Shown here: one piece after another, positions 36,425 through 44,376 of the stretch
How the letters are laid out: every line of letters begins with the position of its first letter
Position numbering within the stretch: the first letter of the stretch is position 1
Origin: Neobacillus sp. PS3-34
Lineage (GTDB): Bacteria; Bacillota; Bacilli; Bacillales; Cytobacillaceae
NCBI RefSeq assembly: GCF_030915465.1
Contig: NZ_CP133267.1
Location: 2,448,501 to 2,512,500 of the forward strand
DNA: 64,000 nucleotides
Direction of reading: 5' to 3'
Program-made: the position numbers and the translations under genes
Notes under the pieces: generated by a model
What the model saw: the letters and a program-made list of their open reading frames with translations, nothing else
Database searches by the model: none
What the model was told of the DNA's origin: nothing

Positions 36425-36516
36425 TGAAAACGGCAAACCATTCGAAAGGGTGGGACGCAAAGTCTAGGAGTCTAAAGCTGTTACGATTGAAGCAGCCATG
36501 ATCGTCCAACTGCCAG
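36425..36516 (+). promoter_or_regulatory. Cyclic di-GMP-I riboswitch (GEMM-I)
   Basis: The aptamer shows the class signature: GGCAAACC (36432-36439), a P2 hairpin closed by a GAAA tetraloop, GGGACGCAAAG (36452-36462), the P3 arm, and a closing TGCC. The GGC at 36432-36434 can pair with GCC at 36512-36514 to form P1. That same 3' strand is the 5' arm of the terminator immediately downstream. Ligand binding should therefore hold P1 and stop the terminator forming, an ON switch; this direction is inference. Confidence 0.88.
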
Positions 36517-36543
36517 GAGTGCTATTATTCTGGCAGTTTTTTT
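36510..36543 (+). terminator. Riboswitch expression-platform terminator
   Basis: CTGCCAG (36510-36516) pairs with CTGGCAG (36530-36536), followed by seven T residues. It overlaps the 3' strand of aptamer P1. Confidence 0.88.
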
Positions 36544-36694
36544 GTTGCCTAAATACTGGTTTCACTATTTAAAGGGCAGTAGCTCTTTAAATTTAAATAA
36601 TAATTAACGGAACTAGAGGGGGTGTCTTTTTAAAAGACGGAATATTCAGTTTAATTTTTATCACACTAATTTCTATTGAAAAGGGGTAGGCAGG

Positions 36695-38678
36695 TTGAAA
36701 AGAAGAACACTTAAACATTTTGCAATCCTATTTACTTTCGTATTAACTGTTTTTAATTTTTTACCGATGCTATCGGCCAGTGCACATGGCAACTTTGATC
36801 CAGGGCATGGTTTTAAATCGTTTAGTATTAATTCTAATAAGCTAACTGATGGTGAATTAGGTGATGGCAACTTAAAAGTCAATGTGCATGTTTCGGCTCA
36901 GAATGATGAGAAGCAATCGTTTAACTGGACCTCTAACCTGTCAGTTTACGCAATTTATGTAAAAGAAGGTCCGGGCAGAGAATGGTACTATTATGAAAAC
37001 GGTAAACTTTCTGGCGAAAATGTTGTTTTTTCAAAAAAGCCTGGGACAAGCCATATTACCTTCTTTTACAAGAGTGAGGGAGGCGGTGAGCTAAACCTGG
37101 GTGATCCTCATAAAGTAAAGTTAATTGCACTTCCTTCAGTAGATCCAAACCAGTACAACTGGAGAATTACAAATGATAACGATGTCGAAGTGGAAGTAAC
37201 GTATGTGCTAGTCGGTTCTAAGCAAACCGGCAAGGTGAAAGTAGCAGCAAAAGGAACAGCTGATTTTTCGACAAAAAAAGAAGGATGCAGCAATAAGGTT
37301 AAGCTTTTTCTAGGCGGAGTTTTGGCTGACCAAAAGGACTGCGGCAAAGGTAAACCTGAACAGCCAGGAAATCCAGTGCCAGGAATTGATTTGAAAAAAA
37401 TCCATCTTACCTCCATTTGTTCTGAGGATCCAACGAAAAACCTTAAATGGAGAGTAAGCAACGAAAATGATAAAGAAGTCGAAGTAACATATAAGGTTCT
37501 CGGGACAAATCAAACGGGTAAAGTTACAGTAGCTGCAAATTCAACGGCTGAATTTACAACCGTAAGAGCACACGGCGCAAATGCGACGAAAATTCTGCTC
37601 AATGGAAAAACGATAGAGGTCAAAATAAGTACAGGCTTAAAGTGTGATGTACCTGTAACCACGATTCTAACTAAAATAAAACTAGTTTTAAATAATTGCC
37701 TGGGACATGTAAGAAGTGCAACTTTAGTGATGAAGGACCATACCAGAGTAAATTTCAACCTGGATGGCGGTGCAGCGGAAGTTTCCCAGCAGTTGAAATA
37801 TGAAGATATTGAATCGATAGAATTAAATGTTAACGGGGCGGTAACGAGCTATAAACTCAACACAATGCCTGCCGACATGAAAAAGCTTGAAAACGGTATA
37901 CTCACCATCGTGATAAACTGGGGAACTGGCGGGGAAAAAGAGGATACGATCTTTACAAAAATCAAGCTTGAATTAAGTGACTGCGTCGGAACTGTAGAAA
38001 GTGGCTTTGTTGTTCTGAAAAATGGAGTAAAGCTTCCACTTAATAATCTTTTTGTACAGTTAGCTGCTTCCATGAATACAAGTGAAATTGATCATCTGGA
38101 ACTAATGGTAAATGGCAAATTGGAAACCTATAGTCTGTCTGATTTAACGAAAATGACTGCTTCCATCCATGACGGAGTGTTAACGCTGAAGCTAAGCTGT
38201 AATAATGGAGGAGGCACTGGAACAACACCAACTGATCCTGGAACACCGAATCCGGGCGGCGGTGACGGAGGAGTTGTTATTCCAACACCAACTATACCGG
38301 CAGATCCGGGAACTGGAACTATACCAACACCAACTGTTCCAGCAGATCCGGGAACTGGAACGACACCGACAGTACCAGTAGATCCGGGAACTAGCCTGCC
38401 AACACCGGGTACAGGTACATCACCTGACCAGGGAGGAAACGATCAAGGCGGTATCATCATCCCTGCACCAGCGACACCAGGCAGGTGGAAGGCCAGCTTC
38501 CGGGAATAATAACGGCACGATGACAGAAAATCAAACACATTCGGGCACAAAAGGCTGGTATTTCAGCATGCTGCCAAAAACGGGTGATTCAAGCCCAATC
38601 GGTTATTATCTTGCTGGCTTGTTCATTATTTTGGCAGGGGCAGTAATGCTAAGGGCTAAAAAAGTGAAGAGCGAATAA
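36695..38678 (+). CDS. Secreted LPXTG cell-wall anchored protein (frameshifted as read)
   Basis: About 661 aa when repaired. A signal peptide (basic KRR, hydrophobic FAILFTFVLTVFNFLPML, ASA-H cleavage) leads to an N-terminal domain, then two similar 60-residue modules (WRITNDNDVEVEVTYVLVG and WRVSNENDKEVEVTYKVLG). Two further similar modules start TKIKLVLNNCLGHV and TKIKLELSDCVGTV. A Pro/Gly/Thr-rich stalk follows. The frame breaks at 38480-38484; restoring GGGCC (read as GGC) joins it to an LPKTG motif, a hydrophobic helix and a basic tail (RAKKVKSE). The TTG start follows AGGGGTAGGCAGG. The c-di-GMP-I riboswitch upstream suggests a surface or biofilm role. Confidence 0.85.
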
Positions 38679-38684
38679 GTTTTG

Positions 38685-38711
38685 ATAGAGGGGGGATGTC
38701 CTCCCTCTATT
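38685..38711 (+). terminator. Hairpin after the LPXTG gene
   Basis: ATAGAGGG pairs with CCCTCTAT; the T run after it is interrupted, so readthrough into the sortase gene is possible. Confidence 0.5.
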
Positions 38712-38781
38712 ATTTAGTCTCTGTTGTTATTCAAAACAAACAATTTATAAGAAAACAGCCATTATTTATAAGGAGATTACT

Positions 38782-39483
38782 ATGAAAACGAAAACGGCCA
38801 TTTTTCTAATGATAGTAGGTATTGCCGTTGTTCTGTATCCTTTTCTGGACAGGACGTATAATTTCTACCAGGAGAAAAAACTCATATCCGAGTGGGAAAA
38901 GACCGGCTACGCTGCAAATCCAGAAAAAGAGGCAGCGGAAAACTACAAAGAGCTGAACCAGGTTTTTGCAGCACCGACAGATACGGCAGCTTCAGGCAAG
39001 GAGACAACTAATCCTGACAGCACTATTCAAAAAACTAGCAGCAAAACTCTCGTGGGAAATAGCACGGATAATAAGCCGGAACGTGATGGGTTGCTGGGGA
39101 TTATTGAAATAAAGAAAATCGGCGTGAAGCTGCCCATTTTAGAAGGTGCTAGTCTAAAGAATATGAAAATAGCGGCTGGCCATATAACAGGAACGGCATT
39201 CCCGGGCGAGGCAGGGAATGCGGCAATTGCGGCCCACCGCAGCTGGACATATGGAAAAATGTTTAACCGTCTTAATGAGGTTAAAAATGGTGATGAGATT
39301 GTCATTCAAGATAAGGGGCATCTATATAAATACCGTGTTTTTAACAGAATGGTTGTTAAACCAAGTAATACATCTGTGCTCGTCGGGAAGCCTTCTGAAC
39401 GAAGGTTAACCTTGATTACGTGTACACCACTAAAAACGGCCACTCACAGGCTGATCATTCAGGCAGAGCTGGAGAAATCATAA
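38782..39483 (+). CDS. Class D-type sortase
   Basis: Membrane-anchored transpeptidase that links LPXTG-type proteins to peptidoglycan. The 233-aa product has an N-terminal membrane helix (FLMIVGIAVVLYPFLD), a variable linker and the sortase domain: GIIEIKKIGVKLPILEGAS, catalytic His in NAAIAAHRSWTYGKMFNRL, catalytic Cys in LTLITCTPLKTATHRLII and the catalytic Arg just after. The TLITCTP form is typical of class D. AAGGAG precedes the ATG. It lies 100 bp from the LPXTG gene, making that protein its likely dedicated substrate. Confidence 0.9.
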   Translation: MKTKTAIFLMIVGIAVVLYPFLDRTYNFYQEKKLISEWEKTGYAANPEKEAAENYKELNQVFAAPTDTAASGKETTNPDSTIQKTSSKTLVGNSTDNKPERDGLLGIIEIKKIGVKLPILEGASLKNMKIAAGHITGTAFPGEAGNAAIAAHRSWTYGKMFNRLNEVKNGDEIVIQDKGHLYKYRVFNRMVVKPSNTSVLVGKPSERRLTLITCTPLKTATHRLIIQAELEKS

Positions 39484-39519
39484 ACCAAGCCATCCTATAA
39501 AGGTTGGCTTGGTTTTTTT
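39482..39519 (+). terminator. Sortase gene terminator
   Basis: AAACCAAGCCA pairs with TTGGCTTGGTTT and ends in a T run. Confidence 0.85.
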
Positions 39520-39699
39520 GAATGCATGATACTCCTTAACACTCAAGGCAGCATTGAAATTTCCGTTAAGATTGTGCATTTTCCCCAATTTAAAACAAGG
39601 CTTTTCCATTAGGAACAAGCAGCTGTTATTTTCAATAAAATGGAACTAGCTAAACTAGTACGATTTTTTGGAGGTTTCAACAAAAGGAGCGGGCAGAAA

Positions 39700-41151
39700 A
39701 TGGGGACCATTAACGGAAAAGATTTTATTGATCGTTTAGATGAGATGGAAAATGAAATTTGGTATGACGGTGAAAAAATTAAAGGGAAAATTTCTGAGCA
39801 TCCTGCCTTTAAAGGGATTCTTAAGTCAAAGGCTTCTCTTTATGATTTACAAAATGATTCCCTTCTAAAAGAGGAAATGACTTTCTTTTTACCAGATAAA
39901 AAAGAATCTATTGGACTTTCCTATTTGCAGCCAAAAACAAAAGAGGATTTAAAGAGAAGGAGAAAGATGATGGAACATTGGGCGAGATGTACCCATGGAA
40001 TGATGGGAAGAAGCCCTGACTATATGAACACGGCTATTATGAGTTTTGCCTCTTCTGCCTCCCTATTAAAAGATAGAGAAAATTGTTTTCCTGAAAATAT
40101 ACAATCCCTATATGAAAGGGCGATGGAACAAGACCTCTCGTTTACACATACATTTATTACTCCCCAGGTGAATCGTTCCCAGTCCTATTTGGGATTTACG
40201 GAGCATCCTATCTCAGCTAAGGTTATTGATAGAAATGAAAAAGGAATAATCATAAAAGGTGCCCGCCTGCTCGCTACTCAAGGCGGTTTAACGGATGAAA
40301 TATTAGTTATTACTGCTCCAAGATTATTTCTTGATCCGGATGAAGCGTTCGCCTTTTCCATCCCTTCAAACACGAAAGGATTAAAATTTATTTGCAGAGA
40401 ATCTTTTGTGGGAGGAGAATCTTCTTTTAATCATCCCCTTAGCTCTAGATATGAAGAAATGGATTCGATCGTTGTCTTTGACAATGTCTTAGTTCCATGG
40501 GAGCGAGTATTTTTTTACGATAATGTTGATGCCACTACTGACTTCATGACGCAAAGCTCCTTCCACACCTTCGCATACCATCAAGTTGTGACTAGACAAA
40601 TAGTAAAAACAGAATTTATTCTCGGTGTTGCTCAACTACTTGTCGAGACCATAAATGTTGATGAGTATCAACATATACAAGAAAAACTTTCCGAAATGAT
40701 CATTGGTCTTGAAACAATGAAAGCACTATTAGAGAAGTCAGAAAATGATGCAAAAATAGATCAGTGGGATTTAATGCGTCCATGTATGATTCCATTGCAG
40801 ATTGCCAGTAACATTTTTCCAAGAATTTATCCCCGTTTCAGTGAAATTATACAATTAATCGGAGCTAGCGGAATGATTTCATTGCCAACCGAAAGAGCCT
40901 TTGAGTCTGAAAACAGGGCAGAACTAGACCAATATCTTCAGGCGTATAGTATGAATGCTAAGGACCGGGTAAAAATATTCCGTTTGGCATGGGATCTTAC
41001 GATGAGTTCATTTGGTACAAGACAAACGCAATATGAAAGATACTTTTTTGGTGATCCTATTCGCTTATCCAGTAATTTGTACAAAAACTATCTAAAAGAA
41101 AACCATGTCGGAAAAATAAGTCAATTTTTAAATCTAAAAAATAAAGAGTAA
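39700..41151 (+). CDS. HpaB-type FADH2-dependent monooxygenase (4-hydroxyphenylacetate 3-hydroxylase family)
   Basis: This 483-aa protein belongs to the acyl-CoA dehydrogenase-fold hydroxylase family that uses reduced flavin from a separate reductase. Motifs: HGMMGRSPDYMNT, THTFITPQVNRSQ, KVIDRNEKGIIIKGARLLATQGGLTDEILV, VPWERVFFYDN and the helical C-terminal domain with GASGMISLPTE. The substrate is unknown; phenolic compounds or chlorinated phenols are typical. No flavin reductase gene is in the neighbourhood. Start ATG 39700 follows AAAGGAGCGGG. It is flanked by a sortase terminator and a riboswitch, so it is probably monocistronic. Codon use looks more AT-rich than the neighbouring atp and nuo genes. 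Confidence 0.82.
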   Translation: MGTINGKDFIDRLDEMENEIWYDGEKIKGKISEHPAFKGILKSKASLYDLQNDSLLKEEMTFFLPDKKESIGLSYLQPKTKEDLKRRRKMMEHWARCTHGMMGRSPDYMNTAIMSFASSASLLKDRENCFPENIQSLYERAMEQDLSFTHTFITPQVNRSQSYLGFTEHPISAKVIDRNEKGIIIKGARLLATQGGLTDEILVITAPRLFLDPDEAFAFSIPSNTKGLKFICRESFVGGESSFNHPLSSRYEEMDSIVVFDNVLVPWERVFFYDNVDATTDFMTQSSFHTFAYHQVVTRQIVKTEFILGVAQLLVETINVDEYQHIQEKLSEMIIGLETMKALLEKSENDAKIDQWDLMRPCMIPLQIASNIFPRIYPRFSEIIQLIGASGMISLPTERAFESENRAELDQYLQAYSMNAKDRVKIFRLAWDLTMSSFGTRQTQYERYFFGDPIRLSSNLYKNYLKENHVGKISQFLNLKNKE

Positions 41152-41390
41152 GTTGTTTTTGGAAGTAGATCTAGGAGAGATAAAATCATTAATAACTCCT
41201 TTAATACGATACGTTTTCCTTCATATTATTTTCCCACTGTGTAGTACATTTCTTGTTCAACTAAACTGCCCTGCTAACAAGAAAAACAACACCATTCATT
41301 AACAAAGTTATTTTAGAAATAACAAAAAATGGATATAGAAAAAAGTGGGAAATGATTTTATAATAAAGTAGTAGGTTAAACTTTTCAACG
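41152..41390 (+). other. Gap between the HpaB-like gene and the second riboswitch
   Basis: AT-rich, no gene and no clear terminator. TATAATAAAG at 41359-41368 could be the -10 of the riboswitch transcript, but I cannot match a good -35. Confidence 0.35.
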
Positions 41391-41480
41391 AAAATGGCAA
41401 ACCTATTGAAAAATAGGGACGCAAAGCTATAGGCCTTCCTCTTTTAAGAAGAGTGGCAGCCTAGCTACCGAAAGGGGAGT
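41391..41480 (+). promoter_or_regulatory. Second cyclic di-GMP-I riboswitch
   Basis: GGCAAACC (41396-41403), a P2 hairpin CCTATTGAAAAATAGG, GGGACGCAAAGC (41416-41427), a P3 arm with CCTCTTTTAAGAAGAG and a GGCAGCCTAGC closing strand fit the GEMM-I pattern. Here no terminator follows. The aptamer ends against AAAGGGGAG (41471-41479), the ribosome-binding site of the next gene, suggesting translational rather than transcriptional control. The direction of control is not clear from the sequence. Confidence 0.82.
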
Positions 41481-41487
41481 TATTTTT

Positions 41488-42273
41488 TTGCGTAAAATGA
41501 TGGCGTGTATAAGTTTGTTGGTGATGTTTTCAGCGAATCATGCCCATGCAGCTGAAAATAGCGTGGTAGATACGAGTTTGCTGAGCAAAGGGATTGTCGG
41601 TGTTCAATCCATGAGCACAGATGGAAAAAAGCTTAAGGTTGCTGTTGAGAAGGAGAACAGAATTTATTATTATGATTTGCCAAGTAACGGGCAGATAAAT
41701 TATTTTCCTTTGCAGATGAAAAACGGGGACTATAAAGTCAGCATTTATGAACAGATTATTGATAACCGTTATAAGCCGGTGCTTCAAACATCAGTCGGCC
41801 TCTCGCTGAAGGATTCGAATCAAATGTTTCTGCAGTCCACGCAGAATGTTACCTGGAAGGCTTCCATGCCGCTTGTAAAAAAGGCGCATGACCTGACCTA
41901 CAGGCTAAAGGGGAATGAGGACAAGGTTAAAGCCGTTTACGGATATGTAACGAAAAGGATAAAATATGATTATGTAAAACTAAAAACAGTAAAATCAGGT
42001 TATATTCCTAATCCGTCCAATACATATAAAACAAATAAAGGCATCTGCTACGATTACTCGTCGCTGTTTGCCGCGATGCTGAGAAGCCAGGGCATACCAG
42101 TCAAGCTGGTAACCGGTTATTCTACTAATGTAAAAGAGTTCCACGCCTGGAACGAGGTATACATAAAGGAAAAGAAAAAATGGGTCATCATCGATACGAC
42201 GGTTGATGCATCGAGGGTACATCCGGGTATATATAAATCGGCTGCACAGTATAAAAAATTGAATGAGTATTAA
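41488..42273 (+). CDS. Secreted transglutaminase-fold protein
   Basis: This 261-aa protein has a signal peptide (KMMACISLLVMFSANHAHAAE) and a C-terminal transglutaminase-like cysteine protease domain. The catalytic Cys is in NKGICYDYSSLFAAMLRSQGIPVKLVTGY, the His in EFHAWNEVYI and the Asp in WVIIDTTVD. The N-terminal half (about residues 30-125) has no family I recognise. Such proteins may crosslink or cut surface proteins or peptidoglycan; the substrate is unknown. The start is TTG 41488, 8 bp after AAAGGGGAG. It is probably controlled by the c-di-GMP riboswitch directly upstream. Confidence 0.85.
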   Translation: MRKMMACISLLVMFSANHAHAAENSVVDTSLLSKGIVGVQSMSTDGKKLKVAVEKENRIYYYDLPSNGQINYFPLQMKNGDYKVSIYEQIIDNRYKPVLQTSVGLSLKDSNQMFLQSTQNVTWKASMPLVKKAHDLTYRLKGNEDKVKAVYGYVTKRIKYDYVKLKTVKSGYIPNPSNTYKTNKGICYDYSSLFAAMLRSQGIPVKLVTGYSTNVKEFHAWNEVYIKEKKKWVIIDTTVDASRVHPGIYKSAAQYKKLNEY

Positions 42274-42277
42274 AATC

Positions 42278-42313
42278 AGGCTGCACTCCAATTAGGGTGC
42301 GGCCTTTGTTTGT
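42278..42313 (+). terminator. Terminator after the transglutaminase-fold gene
   Basis: GGCTGCACTCC pairs imperfectly with GGGTGCGGCC, followed by TTTGTTTG. Confidence 0.6.
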
Positions 42314-43400
42314 TGGGCGGAGAGTTTTAAATCAGGGTCTTTTATTTTAAAACGATAATCTTGCGAAAAAAGCCTAAATAAAAGATTAATGGTTTGTCTT
42401 GTTGCTGAATATAGTTTAGAGGGAAAGTGTAGAAGATTTGGGAGTTGTGTAGAAGTTAGAGGAAGGTATGTTGAAGATGGAGGAGTGAAGGAAGGTGGGC
42501 TGCTAGGTGTATTGGATGTGAAGGGTTAGGATTTTTTTTGAGGGATTTGAAATTCAGTGCGTTTTTGATAGTTTTTGAAGAGAAAATGAAAGGTTTTAGT
42601 AGATTTTAGATCCTTTTTTTAAAAAAACTAATTTGGTGTGGTTTTTTTAAGAATTCTTGTTGTTTTATGCATGATGATTGGGATATATGCACGAGTTTGA
42701 AGGGTGAACGACAAAGTTTGTTGTTATATGCATGAGATTTGAATGAGTTTTTATTTTGGCGAACCTTCGGTTCTTTTGTTGTGTATTTGGTGAAGATATT
42801 AGGCGAACCTTCGGTTCTGTTAATATGTGTGGGCTAGCTCTTAGCGAACCTTCGGTTCTGTTGTTAGTTCACATTGATAATTAGTATTTCATCATGTGAT
42901 AGTTTTTGAAATTATTATGGATGGTGACAAATCTTACTGACAAGGATGTTTCTATGTAATTAAATGGGAGTGAGGAAATTAGTATTCCGAATTGTTCGGA
43001 GGGGGATAGTTGGTTCTTGGGAGAGCAAATGTTGGCTCTTGCTAGCCTCTTTGTGAAAACCTACTCAATCGGTTCTTGCGAACCTCCCTCGGAGCTAGGC
43101 ACGTCATCTTCCGCTCCGCTTCAGATCACGTGCCCTCCACCGCTTACAACGAGTTCACGTCGCTGTTCGCGTTTGCGTCATCTTCCGCTTCGCTTCAGAT
43201 CACGCAAACGCTCAGTGTAGGTAATATGTGTCAACAACTAAACTAGGGTTCCTGTAATTCCTCCCTCGGTGCTCACGCACCACCGGCTTCTGCTGCCGCC
43301 GAAGCCTTGCAAAATCACGCCTTTTTACGCTTTCTGCGAGCGAGCTCGCAGCGCTAGAAAAGGCATGATTTTGCTTGCGGGAGAAATTCCAGATAATAGT
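42314..43400. repeat. Long non-coding gap with several repeat types (array I and GC-rich inverted repeats)
   Basis: About 1.1 kb without a supported gene. GTGTAGAAG-like cores recur near 42427, 42447 and 42469. GCGAACCTTCGGTTCT, itself a small palindrome, occurs at 42759, 42803 and 42844 (steps 44 and 41, about twice 21). From 43045 the sequence becomes GC-rich: CGTCATCTTCCGCTCCGCTT followed by CAGATCACG occurs twice (about 43102 and 43166). GCAAAATCACGCC (43309) pairs with GGCATGATTTTGC (ending 43374) around an inner TGCGAGC/GCTCGCA. I cannot assign a function. Confidence 0.55.
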
Positions 43401-43410
43401 CTAGGGCATG

Positions 43411-43439
43411 TCGACACTTATTTGTAAGAGTGCTATAAT
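43411..43439 (+). promoter_or_regulatory. nuo operon sigma-A promoter
   Basis: TCGACA (43411-43416), a 17-bp spacer and TATAAT (43434-43439) with an extended -10 (TGCTATAAT), 57 bp before nuoA. Confidence 0.8.
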
Positions 43440-43495
43440 GAATTCGGTTACAAATTTCATTAGTATGAAAATTTACAACATTGGAGGGGATAGGC

Positions 43496-43870
43496 ATGGA
43501 ACTTCTAAATGTATATCAGAATAATTATCTGATAGTTTTTGTGTTTCTATGTCTTGGGGTGCTGCTACCTGTGGTGGCATTAAATTTGGGTAAGCTTTTG
43601 CGTCCGCATAGGCCGAGTGAAGCGAAATATACCACATATGAAAGCGGTATTGAGCCATTTCACGATTCCCGTGTGCAGTTCAATGTCCGCTATTATATTT
43701 TTGCCCTTATGTTCGTTATTTTTGATGTGGAAACAGTGTTTTTATACCCGTGGGCTGTCGCTTATGATAAGCTCGGCATTTTTGCGTTGATAGAGATGTT
43801 GATTTTCGTTTTAATGCTTGCTATTGGGCTTGCCTATGCTTGGAAAAAGAAGGTGTTAAAATGGACTTAA
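43496..43870 (+). CDS. nuoA: NADH-quinone oxidoreductase subunit A
   Basis: Membrane subunit of complex I, 124 aa, three helices ([61 protein letters not shown]). It has the conserved loop [21 protein letters not shown]. Start ATG 43496 follows GGAGGGGA; the upstream ATG 43481 overlaps that site. The stop overlaps the nuoB start. It is the first gene of an 11-gene operon reading nuoABCDHIJKLMN. Confidence 0.95.
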   Translation: MELLNVYQNNYLIVFVFLCLGVLLPVVALNLGKLLRPHRPSEAKYTTYESGIEPFHDSRVQFNVRYYIFALMFVIFDVETVFLYPWAVAYDKLGIFALIEMLIFVLMLAIGLAYAWKKKVLKWT

Positions 43871-44373
43871 AATTAGATGGCATTTCTCCTCAGGAAATGG
43901 AAGAGATGCAGAGAAATGTATTTATGACTACGCTGGAGCAAATAAAGGCATGGGCGCGAAGCAGTTCAATCTACCCTATGACATTTGGTCTGGCTTGTTG
44001 TGCGATTGAAATGATGGGTGTTGGTTCTTCCCATTATGACTTGGACCGTTTCGGGTCGTTTTTCCGTACGTCTCCACGCCAGTCGGATTGTATGATTGTT
44101 TCTGGTACGGTGACGAAAAAAATGGCGCCGATTGTACGCCGTTTATATGACCAAATGCCGGAGCCGAAATGGGTAATTGCAATGGGTTCTTGTGCGACTG
44201 CCGGCGGACCGTATATTAAATCGTATTCGGTTGTTAAAGGTGTCGACCAGATCGTGCCCGTGGATGTTTACATACCAGGATGCCCGCCTAACCCGGCTGC
44301 TTTAATTTATGGAATTAATAAGTTAAGGGAAAAGATTCGTTACGAAGCGAAGACTGGGAAGAGGGTGATCTAA
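43861..44373 (+). CDS. nuoB: NADH-quinone oxidoreductase subunit B
   Basis: Carries the terminal iron-sulfur cluster N2 next to the quinone site. Cys ligands are visible in [22 protein letters not shown] and [13 protein letters not shown]. The 170-aa length is normal. ATG 43861 overlaps the nuoA stop by ten bases with AAGAAGGTG upstream; an in-frame ATG at 43840 inside nuoA is not needed. Four bases separate it from nuoC. Confidence 0.96.
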   Translation: MDLKLDGISPQEMEEMQRNVFMTTLEQIKAWARSSSIYPMTFGLACCAIEMMGVGSSHYDLDRFGSFFRTSPRQSDCMIVSGTVTKKMAPIVRRLYDQMPEPKWVIAMGSCATAGGPYIKSYSVVKGVDQIVPVDVYIPGCPPNPAALIYGINKLREKIRYEAKTGKRVI

Positions 44374-44376
44374 CCG

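Noticed and set aside
41340..41480. Intrinsic terminator in the second riboswitch
   Set aside because: The T run before the TTG start has no adequate hairpin in front of it; control is more likely at translation.
43017..43220. 67-aa ORF in the pre-nuo gap
   Set aside because: It lies in duplicated GC-rich repeats, has no ribosome-binding site and no recognisable domain.
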